Shown here in pieces: positions 1 to 5,410 of a stretch of 8,582 nucleotides of DNA. Every line of letters starts with the position of its first letter. The stretch's first letter is position 1. Where the stretch lies: assembly GCA_023426375.1 (NCBI GenBank), contig JAFAAV010000080.1, positions 1 through 8,582 of the forward strand. Direction: 5' to 3'. The notes beneath the pieces were generated by a model. The model had not been told where the DNA came from. It made no database searches and saw nothing but the letters and a program-made list of their open reading frames with translations. This DNA is from Actinomycetes bacterium. GTDB taxonomy: Bacteria > Actinomycetota > Actinomycetes > Actinomycetales > Micrococcaceae. The translations under genes were made by a program, and so were the position numbers.

Positions 1-67
1 ACGGACGAGGCGTGTTCTTCGATGCTGCGGCTCATACCCCTACCCTAAGCGGGCTGGACAGACGCCT

Positions 68-73
68 TAGACT
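68..73 (+). promoter_or_regulatory. Candidate -10 element for moaA (leaderless transcript)
   Basis: TAGACT fits the actinobacterial TANNNT -10 pattern and ends 6 bases before the A of the moaA ATG at 80. That spacing would place the transcription start on the start codon itself. No Shine-Dalgarno sequence is visible in the preceding bases, which fits a leaderless mRNA. A convincing -35 box at the right distance is not seen (CTAAGC at 45-50 is poor). A second TANNNT, TACCCT at 41-46, could also serve and would give a leader of about 25 bases. Bases 1-40 show no gene I can support. Confidence 0.5.
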
Positions 74-79
74 GGCCCC

Positions 80-1156
80 ATGTCCGTTTTCCTCGGTATC
101 CCGCAGGCGCTACCGACCAAGGGCGTGCCTGATCAAGGCCCCCTGGTGGATCGCTTTGGGCGCGTTGCCACGGACCTGCGCATCTCCATCACGGACAAAT
201 GCAATCTGCGGTGCACGTACTGCATGCCTGCAGAAGGAATGGACTGGCTGTCCAAAACGTCCCTCATGACCACCGACGAAATCGTGCGTCTCACCCGTAT
301 TGCCGCGGAAGAATTCGGGGTCAAAGAACTCCGGCTCACCGGTGGTGAGCCTCTGATCCGCCCCGATCTCGAAGAGATCGTGGCGGCGGTGACCAAGGCG
401 CTGCCCGAGTTCCCGGTTTCCATGACGACCAACGGAATCGGCCTGGCCCAACGCGCCGAAGGGCTAGTGGCTGCGGGCATGACCCGCGTGAACGTCTCTC
501 TGGACACCCTGTGCGCCGAGACGTACAAGCAACTCGCACGCCGCAATAAACTCAACGACGCCCTGGAGGGTGTGGCCGCGGCACAGGCCGCCGGGCTGTC
601 CCCGGTGAAGCTCAACGCCGTGCTGATGCGCGGCGTGAACGACCGTGAAGCACCTGAACTGTTGCGCTGGGCGCTCGACCACGATTGTTCACTGCGTTTC
701 ATCGAGCAGATGCCGCTCGACGCCGATCACGGCTGGACCCGCACCAACATGGTGACCGCGGCGGAGATCCGCGAACATCTCTCCGAACATTTCGACCTGA
801 GTGCGGATCGGGACCCGCGCAACGGTGCGCCGGCGGAGAAGATGCTCGTGCGCGAGCGCGGTGGCTCGGAGGTGCTCGGCACCGTGGGCATTATTGCCTC
901 CGTGACCGAGCCGTTCTGCGCGGACTGCACGCGCACCCGCATCACCGCGGAGGGCAGAGTGCGCTCGTGCCTGTTCTCCCACCACGAGACGGACCTGATG
1001 CAGTTACTGCGCTCGGACGCCACCGACCAGGACATCGCCCAGCGTTGGCGGGCCGCTATGTGGGTCAAGCCCAAGGCCCACGGCATGGACCACGCAGGGC
1101 TCGACTCCGAGGATTACGTGCAACCAGACCGCAGCATGAGCGCCATTGGAGGCTGA
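80..1156 (+). CDS. moaA: GTP 3',8-cyclase MoaA (molybdenum cofactor biosynthesis)
   Basis: Radical SAM enzyme of 358 residues that, in this family, converts GTP to 3',8-cyclo-GTP, the first step of molybdenum cofactor synthesis, in the cytoplasm. The N-terminal cluster motif CxxxCxxC is present at C41, C45 and C48, with the conserved Arg at R34 just before it. The SAM-binding GGEP is at residues 88-91. The second, substrate-binding 4Fe-4S cluster is carried by C280, C283 and C297, and the RTR pair (R285, R287) matches the GTP-contacting arginines of known MoaA proteins. The protein ends in the double glycine that is required in MoaA. The length is normal for an actinobacterial member with a short N-terminal extension. 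The ATG at 80 was chosen because the reading frame needs it for the conserved N-terminus and a -10 element sits at leaderless distance. It is the first gene of a moaA-moaD-moeA operon. Confidence 0.96.
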   Translation: MSVFLGIPQALPTKGVPDQGPLVDRFGRVATDLRISITDKCNLRCTYCMPAEGMDWLSKTSLMTTDEIVRLTRIAAEEFGVKELRLTGGEPLIRPDLEEIVAAVTKALPEFPVSMTTNGIGLAQRAEGLVAAGMTRVNVSLDTLCAETYKQLARRNKLNDALEGVAAAQAAGLSPVKLNAVLMRGVNDREAPELLRWALDHDCSLRFIEQMPLDADHGWTRTNMVTAAEIREHLSEHFDLSADRDPRNGAPAEKMLVRERGGSEVLGTVGIIASVTEPFCADCTRTRITAEGRVRSCLFSHHETDLMQLLRSDATDQDIAQRWRAAMWVKPKAHGMDHAGLDSEDYVQPDRSMSAIGG

Positions 1157-1163
1157 TAGAGCA

Positions 1164-1427
1164 GTGCTCGTTCGTTATTTCGCGGCCGCCGCCGCATCCG
1201 CAGGCACCGAACAGGAAGACGTGGCCGCCGACACGACCATGACCCGCTCGGAGCTCCAACAGGTACTGACCAACCTGCACCCCGTGGCTCCCGAGGGCGA
1301 GAAAACTCTGGCACAAGTGCTGCCGCAGTGCTCATGGCTGGTCAACGGGGTGGCGCACAAGGATCCGGAATCCGCCATCGCTCCCGCCGCAACGGTGGAC
1401 GTGCTGCCGCCCTTTGCCGGTGGCTGA
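1164..1427 (+). CDS. moaD: MoaD-like molybdopterin synthase small (sulfur carrier) subunit
   Basis: Small ubiquitin-fold (ThiS/MoaD) protein of 87 residues. In this family the C-terminal Gly-Gly is adenylated by MoeB and then thiocarboxylated, and it donates sulfur to the precursor in a complex with MoaE. The diagnostic C-terminal LPPFAGG is present (81-87), preceded by the usual VNG turn (60-62) and a Val-Asp-Val strand. The segment around residues 7-25 is Ala-rich and less typical. The GTG at 1164 is preferred: GGAGG at 1148-1152 lies 11 bases upstream, straddling the end of moaA, and the translation then opens with the expected beta strand VLVRYFA. A TTG at 1146, in frame and overlapping moaA, would add six residues but has no ribosome binding site. 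It lies 7 bases after moaA and overlaps moeA. No moaE is in the window. Confidence 0.88.
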   Translation: MLVRYFAAAAASAGTEQEDVAADTTMTRSELQQVLTNLHPVAPEGEKTLAQVLPQCSWLVNGVAHKDPESAIAPAATVDVLPPFAGG

Positions 1428-2679
1428 GTCCACAGCGGCCCACCCACCGTGGTGGCATGGCGTGACACCTGTCCGTCACGCCCGCCGTGTTCAGGCGCAG
1501 CGACTTGCCCACGATCTGGGCTCGGCACTGGCGGCCACGCGACCCTCCGAGGTCCCCGCGTCACTCCCCGCGGCCGTGGGTGCCACCTTGGCCCGCGATG
1601 TCGACGCGCTGTGCCCCGTGCCCCACTACGCCTCCAGCGCCATGGACGGATACGCCGTACGTGGGCGCGGCCCATGGCGGCTGGTCGCCGTGGACACCTC
1701 CGTGCACGACGCCGCGTCGACCGCAGGCGTCGAGCTGGCCCCAGGCCAGGCAGTGCCGGTGGTGACCGGCGGTGTCATCCCTGCGGGAACCGAGACGATC
1801 ATCCGGGACGAGTACGCATTGCGTTCCGGCGCGGAGGTGCGGTTCAACGCATCCTGCCCGCGCTCCGAGCTCGACAACAGACATGTCCGCCCTTCGGGCA
1901 CCGAATGCGCCTCCGGTGAGTCGATTCTTGTCGCCGGAACCGTGCTGAGCCCGGCGGACGTGGCGTTCGCCGCAGTAGCCGGGGTGGATCAAGTACCGGT
2001 CGTTCCGGCCCCCGCCGTCCGTTTCCTGCTCACGGGGTCCGAGGTGCAAGGTTCGGGCATTCCGGCACCGGGATTCGTGCGGGATGCGTTTTCGCCCTCT
2101 CTACCGCCGATCCTGGCCGGTTTGGGCGCACGGGAGGATGCGGATTCCGTGCACCGGCTGCCCGACGAACCAGGAGCCTTCGCGACCGCCGTCGATCATG
2201 CGGTGGCAGACCGGGTGCCGCTCGTCATCACCACCGGCGGCACGGCTCGCTCCCGCGCCGATCACGTGCGGGCGCATCTGGAACATCACGCAACACCCAT
2301 CATCGACGAGTTGGACCTGCAGCCCGGCCACCCTGCGCTGTTCGCCGCCTGCTCTCCGGGCACCGCGGTCCTCGCCCTCCCCGGCAATCCTCTCGCCGCC
2401 ATGACGGCGCTGACGGTACTGGCGGTCCCGTTCGTGCACGCCATGCTCGGGCGACCGGCACCTGCGCCGCTCAGTGTGCGGGTCACCCACGAAATTCAGG
2501 GAGCGCGCCGCGAACGGTTACTGCCGGCATTCCGGCACGCCGACGGCGCGTGGGCACCGTGCCGGGACATCGGTGCCAACATGCTGCGCGGCTTGTCCCG
2601 CGCGCAGGGTCTGCTGTGCGTGCCGGTCGAAGGCTTGTCCGCGGGGGCGCGAGCCGAAGCCCTGCGCCTGCCCTGGTAG
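1420..2679 (+). CDS. moeA: Molybdopterin molybdotransferase MoeA
   Basis: MoeA/gephyrin-E family protein of 419 residues, which inserts molybdate into adenylated molybdopterin. Family motifs run in order: SAMDGYAV (73-80, with Asp76 at the position of a catalytic Asp), a TGG...PAGTETIIR block (116-129), a VRPSG...G segment, a TGSE motif (205-208, usually TGDE), TTGG (271-274), PGHP (302-305) and LPGNP (320-324). The C-terminal beta domain ends in GLSRAQGLLCVP. Two positions differ from the textbook family: the lysines of the usual KPGKP are Gln and His, and the SGGVSxGDYD loop reads TGGTARSRAD, keeping only the Asp. This may mark an actinobacterial subgroup. The GTG at 1420 overlaps moaD by 8 bases and suggests translational coupling. 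TTG at 1414 or GTG at 1462 are alternatives, and none has a clear ribosome binding site. The stop lies 10 bases from the convergent GNAT gene. Confidence 0.87.
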   Translation: MAESTAAHPPWWHGVTPVRHARRVQAQRLAHDLGSALAATRPSEVPASLPAAVGATLARDVDALCPVPHYASSAMDGYAVRGRGPWRLVAVDTSVHDAASTAGVELAPGQAVPVVTGGVIPAGTETIIRDEYALRSGAEVRFNASCPRSELDNRHVRPSGTECASGESILVAGTVLSPADVAFAAVAGVDQVPVVPAPAVRFLLTGSEVQGSGIPAPGFVRDAFSPSLPPILAGLGAREDADSVHRLPDEPGAFATAVDHAVADRVPLVITTGGTARSRADHVRAHLEHHATPIIDELDLQPGHPALFAACSPGTAVLALPGNPLAAMTALTVLAVPFVHAMLGRPAPAPLSVRVTHEIQGARRERLLPAFRHADGAWAPCRDIGANMLRGLSRAQGLLCVPVEGLSAGARAEALRLPW

Positions 2680-2689
2680 GACGACCCGT

Positions 2690-3844
2690 TCAGTTCGCCC
2701 TGAAGTCCCGCATCCACACAGCGGACTGGCCCGCATCCTGGAAACCCAGCTGCGCATTGACCCAGTTCATGCGGTCGTTACCGGTGTGCGTCCATGAGTA
2801 GACGGTGTCCACTTCCGGCTGCACCTCGGAGAGCTGCTTCAGATTGGCCATCTTCAAACGCATGCCCAGCCGACGTCCGCGATGCTCACGAATCACCAGA
2901 GTCTCGTCCTGGAGCGCCAAGGTGGGTCGGTGCTGGGCCAGAATCAGCTCCGTCATGCCCACGAGTTCACCGTTGTCCCGATCCTCGGCCACGGCCATGA
3001 GTGACCGGTCACCGTCCTCCTCGCGGAGCCGCTCCGTGCGGCGTACGCGCTCCGCATCCCAGGGATCGGGATCGTTCGCGATGGGTTTGACGAAAGAATC
3101 ACTGGGCAGCCTGGCGTGCAACCGCGCGAGCGGATCCAACAGTTCTTCCGGCGCAGAGCCCACCCACGTGTGCAGCGCGTAGCGCTCTGTGAAAGGAACC
3201 TCTTCCAATGAGCGCTCGATCGACTCGACACGGTCCTGCGGAAGGGGCACGTCCAGGAGCGCAAAGCTGCTCACGGTCTGGAGTTCATAACCGGCGTGTT
3301 CCGCAAAACGCGTCTGTCGGTGGCTCGCGGGAAGTTTGCCGGAACCGTCCGCGGCGTCGATCCATTGGACGCCCACGCGGCTCGTCTCGCCGCCCATCAC
3401 GCTACCGTCGCCCGGTCCCGCCGGGGCCCGCAGCTCGGACGCCGGGTGTTCGGTGACCAGGCGGATCACACGCCGCGATTCGCCGTACGCGAGCTGTTCC
3501 GCGGCGGACAGCAGGGAGCGCCCAATACCCTCGGACAGCTCGTCCGGGTCCACGTCCACCACGATCTGCGCGACATCGGTGTCGGCAATGAGTGGCATAC
3601 GAACTTCCGCGCGGCCCACCAATCGACCGTCCATGTAGGCGCAGAGGATGTTGACACGCTCATAGGGATCCTTGAGATCCCGGAAGATATCGTGCGCGTC
3701 ATTGCTGAGCTCCGAGGTACCCCACACGTACTGCCTGGAGGACTGCACCAGGGCCGCCACCTGCCCCAATTGCTCCTGCGCAGCCTGATCAAAACCCTCA
3801 GGAATACGCATCAGCTCGATGGCAAGCGCTGATGTCTGACTCAC
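2690..3844 (-). CDS. Tandem GNAT-domain acetyltransferase, substrate unknown
   Basis: Protein of 384 residues that looks like two GNAT acyl-CoA N-acyltransferase folds in tandem, as in mycothiol-synthase-like and other actinobacterial proteins. The C-terminal domain is the better one: a GMTELIL strand (296-302), an acetyl-CoA loop HRGRRLGMRLK (321-331) and a B-motif-like NDRMNWVNAQLGF (356-368). In the N-terminal domain a VVDVDP strand leads into EGIGRSLL (105-112), weaker than the usual R/QxxGxG/A. A Gly-rich stretch (about 140-170) interrupts the fold before AGYEL (184-188), the usual end of a GNAT domain. The first half may therefore bind substrate or be degenerate. The GTG at 3844 is chosen because AAGGAG (3856-3851 on the minus strand) lies 6 bases upstream. 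An in-frame ATG at 3901 would run through the hairpin and ribosome binding site. The substrate cannot be told from sequence. The gene is single, convergent with moeA and downstream of the rplA terminator. Confidence 0.85.
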   Translation of the reverse strand: MSQTSALAIELMRIPEGFDQAAQEQLGQVAALVQSSRQYVWGTSELSNDAHDIFRDLKDPYERVNILCAYMDGRLVGRAEVRMPLIADTDVAQIVVDVDPDELSEGIGRSLLSAAEQLAYGESRRVIRLVTEHPASELRAPAGPGDGSVMGGETSRVGVQWIDAADGSGKLPASHRQTRFAEHAGYELQTVSSFALLDVPLPQDRVESIERSLEEVPFTERYALHTWVGSAPEELLDPLARLHARLPSDSFVKPIANDPDPWDAERVRRTERLREEDGDRSLMAVAEDRDNGELVGMTELILAQHRPTLALQDETLVIREHRGRRLGMRLKMANLKQLSEVQPEVDTVYSWTHTGNDRMNWVNAQLGFQDAGQSAVWMRDFRAN

Positions 3845-3859
3845 GGGGAACTCCTTCCG

Positions 3860-3880
3860 CGTTCCGAGCTGTTCGGAACG
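3860..3880 (-). promoter_or_regulatory. Perfect 8-bp inverted repeat in the GNAT gene leader
   Basis: CGTTCCGA and TCGGAACG are exact reverse complements separated by 5 bases (GCTGT on the + strand). The repeat ends 3 bases from the AAGGAG ribosome binding site of the GNAT gene. It could be an operator for a dimeric repressor or an RNA hairpin beside the ribosome binding site. There is no T-run, so it is not an obvious terminator. Confidence 0.55.
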
Positions 3881-3903
3881 GACCTGCCCACTAACGATCA
3901 TGC

Positions 3904-3953
3904 ACCGTTGCAGCCGATAGCAATAGCAAGCTTACTGTTTAGTTTACCGTTGC
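3904..3953 (-). repeat. Pair of 8-base direct repeats flanking the GNAT promoter region
   Basis: ACCGTTGC (+ strand) occurs at 3904-3911 and again at 3946-3953, with starts 42 bases apart, about four helical turns. The bases between are the most AT-rich in the neighbourhood and hold the -10 candidates. This could be a pair of regulator half-sites, but an 8-base match may also be chance. Confidence 0.3.
3929..3946 (-). promoter_or_regulatory. Candidate -10 elements for the GNAT gene
   Basis: On the minus strand two TANNNT hexamers lie in an AT-rich island: TAAACT (3946-3941) and TAAGCT (3934-3929). They would start transcription near 3934 or 3922 and leave a leader of roughly 80-90 bases that contains the inverted repeat at 3860-3880. 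No good -35 box is seen. The 201 bases between the GNAT gene and rplA hold only these sites, the two repeats and the rplA terminator. Confidence 0.4.
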
Positions 3954-3964
3954 CGCTTCGGGCA

Positions 3965-4007
3965 AGACAGAAGGGCCCGGCCATTCATGGTCCGAGCCCT
4001 TCTGTCT
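3965..4007 (-). terminator. Transcription terminator after rplA
   Basis: A perfect 12-bp stem pairs 3965-3976 (AGACAGAAGGGC) with 3996-4007 (GCCCTTCTGTCT). The interior can pair further through CGG/CCG and CCA/TGG. It starts 38 bases after the rplA stop codon on the minus strand. There is no proper U-run after it, only a T-rich distal arm (CTTCTGTCTTG), as is common for actinobacterial terminators. It would end the secE-nusG-rplKA transcript and separate it from the GNAT gene. Confidence 0.8.
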
Positions 4008-4045
4008 CATAGCGTCAACCGCGCCTCATCGGGCACGAACGAGGA

Positions 4046-4756
4046 TCACGCCTCGCTGGTCACCTCGGTGGCGTTCGGGTCCACGGGAACACCCGGGCCG
4101 AACGTGGTGGCCACGGTGGCCTTGGTGATGTAACGGCCCTTGGAAGCGGACGGCTTCAAACGAAGCACCTCTTCCAGAGCGGCGCCGTAGTTCTCGGCCA
4201 GCTTCTGGGTGTCGAAGGACGCCTTGCCGATGATGAAGTGCAAGTTGGAGTGCTTGTCGACGCGGAAGTCGATCTTGCCGCCTTTGATGTCGCCAACAGC
4301 CTTGGCAACGTCCATGGTCACGGTGCCGGTCTTGGGGTTCGGCATCAGGTTGCGGGGACCCAGAACCTTACCCAGACGACCGACCTTGCCCATCATGTCC
4401 GGGGTGGCTACGGCGGCGTCGAAGTCCACCCAGCCTTCCTGGACCTTGGCGATGAGGTCGTCGGAACCCACGTAATCGGCGCCGGCTGCTTCAGCAGCTG
4501 CTGCCTTGTCACCGGTGGCGAAGACGACCACGCGGGCGGTCTTACCGGTGCCGTGCGGCAGGTTCACGGTGCCGCGGACCATCTGGTCAGCCTTACGGGG
4601 GTCAACGCCCAAACGCATGGCCACCTCGACGGTGGGGTCGGACTTGCTGCCTTCGGCCAATTCCTTGGCCAGGGTGACTGCCTCGGCGGGGGCGTAGAAC
4701 TTGCCCTCTTCGATCTTGGCGGCAGCCGCCTGGTATGCCTTGCTGCGCTTTGCCAT
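4046..4756 (-). CDS. rplA: 50S ribosomal protein L1
   Basis: Ribosomal protein L1 of 236 residues, normal length. L1 binds 23S rRNA in the mobile L1 stalk that takes part in release of the E-site tRNA; in several bacteria it also represses its own operon by binding the mRNA. The two-domain family pattern is clear: an N-terminal basic helix (MAKRSKAYQ), the SDPTVEVAMRLGVDPRKADQ block (39-58), and the signature GPRNLMPNPKTGTVT (133-147), followed by GKIDFRVDKHSNLHFIIGK (160-178). The C-terminus is a short acidic tail. The ATG at 4756 is fixed by AAGGAG (4771-4766) 9 bases upstream and by homology at MAKRSK; an in-frame extension of 18 codons to 4810 has no family support. It lies 90 bases downstream of rplK without an intervening terminator, so it is co-transcribed with it. 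Confidence 0.98.
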   Translation of the reverse strand: MAKRSKAYQAAAAKIEEGKFYAPAEAVTLAKELAEGSKSDPTVEVAMRLGVDPRKADQMVRGTVNLPHGTGKTARVVVFATGDKAAAAEAAGADYVGSDDLIAKVQEGWVDFDAAVATPDMMGKVGRLGKVLGPRNLMPNPKTGTVTMDVAKAVGDIKGGKIDFRVDKHSNLHFIIGKASFDTQKLAENYGAALEEVLRLKPSASKGRYITKATVATTFGPGVPVDPNATEVTSEA

Positions 4757-4846
4757 CTGCTTGTTCTCCTTGTGCAGTTGTGGTCTGCGGACCGCGCTCG
4801 GCCCTGCCACGGGAAAATGTCTGGTACTGAGAGCTAGCTAGAGCGC

Positions 4847-5275
4847 TCAGGCAACCTCGATGCCCATGGAACGGGCGGTGCCGGCGATGATCTTGGCAGC
4901 AGCCTCGACATCGTTGGCGTTGAGGTCTTCCTTCTTGGTCTCGGCGATCTCACGGACCTGGTCCATGGTGATCTTGCCGACCTTGTTGGTGTGGGGCACA
5001 CCGGAACCCTTGGCGACGCCTGCAGCCTTCTTGATCAGCTGAGCAGCCGGCGGGGTCTTGGTGATGAAAGTGAACGAACGATCCTCGTACACGGTGATTT
5101 CCACCGGCACGATGTTGCCGCGCTGGGATTCCGTGGCCGCGTTGTAGGCCTTGCAGAATTCCATGATGTTGACGCCGTGCTGACCCAGTGCGGGACCCAC
5201 GGGAGGAGCCGGGTTAGCGGCACCTGCCTGGATCTGCAGCTTGATCAGGCCTGCGACCTTCTTCTTGGGAGCCAT
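4847..5275 (-). CDS. rplK: 50S ribosomal protein L11
   Basis: Ribosomal protein L11 of 142 residues, the usual length. It sits at the base of the ribosomal stalk in the GTPase-associated centre, is required in known bacteria for RelA-type stringent activation and is part of the thiostrepton site. The N-terminal domain carries the Pro-rich NPAPPVGPALGQHGVNI stretch (21-37), with prolines where thiostrepton-resistance mutations map. The rRNA-binding C-terminal domain has GSGVPHTNKVGKIT (90-103) and AGTARSMGI (131-139). The ATG at 5275 is chosen because AAAGGA (5288-5283) lies 7 bases upstream and MAPKKKV is the family N-terminus; a frame extension back to 5374 is not supported. It is followed by rplA and preceded by a 135-base spacer rich in hairpins after nusG. 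Confidence 0.98.
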   Translation of the reverse strand: MAPKKKVAGLIKLQIQAGAANPAPPVGPALGQHGVNIMEFCKAYNAATESQRGNIVPVEITVYEDRSFTFITKTPPAAQLIKKAAGVAKGSGVPHTNKVGKITMDQVREIAETKKEDLNANDVEAAAKIIAGTARSMGIEVA

Positions 5276-5302
5276 GTGATGGTCCTTTGCTTGCTGTACG
5301 TA

Positions 5303-5352
5303 CCGCCGCACAGGAGCGTACGACGGCGGGTGGTCACCGTGGCGCGGTGACC
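5303..5352 (-). promoter_or_regulatory. Two hairpins in the rplK leader
   Basis: On the minus strand the first hairpin pairs GGTCACCG (5352-5345) with CGGTGACC (5339-5332) around a 5-base loop. A second pairs CCGCCG (5329-5324) with CGGCGG (5308-5303) around a 15-base loop, 14 bases before the ribosome binding site of rplK. They could form a leader for control of the L11-L1 mRNA, for example by L1 as known in E. coli, or RNA processing sites. I could not match either to a known L1 target. The only TANNNT here (TACGCT, 5320-5315) lacks a -35 box, so a separate rplK promoter is doubtful. Confidence 0.4.
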
Positions 5353-5363
5353 GAACGGAAACG

Positions 5364-5387
5364 CCCCGGACCAAAGCTCATCCGGGG
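5364..5387 (-). terminator. Possible terminator or attenuator after nusG
   Basis: On the minus strand CCCCGGA (5387-5381) pairs exactly with TCCGGGG (5370-5364) across a 10-base loop, followed by CGTTTCCGTT, which is only mildly T-rich. It begins 23 bases after the nusG stop. Because rplK lies directly downstream with no clear promoter of its own, partial termination is more likely than a full stop. Confidence 0.5.
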
Positions 5388-5410
5388 GTATCCGAAAACT
5401 AGGGGTGAAA

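Noticed and set aside
685..1242. Open frame of 185 codons within moaA
   Set aside because: It is a +1 frame shadow rich in Arg, His and Gly; moaA itself carries all expected motifs through this stretch.
3296..3832. Open frame of 178 codons on the + strand opposite the GNAT gene
   Set aside because: It lies wholly antisense to a gene with a good ribosome binding site and GNAT motifs, has a composition typical of high-GC shadow frames, and shows no family motif.
3845..3901. N-terminal extension of the GNAT protein to an ATG at 3901
   Set aside because: The extra codons read through the inverted repeat and the AAGGAG that serves the GTG at 3844; no ribosome binding site precedes 3901.
4238..4837. 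Open frame of 199 codons on the + strand opposite rplA
   Set aside because: It is a shadow of the ribosomal protein L1 gene on the other strand.
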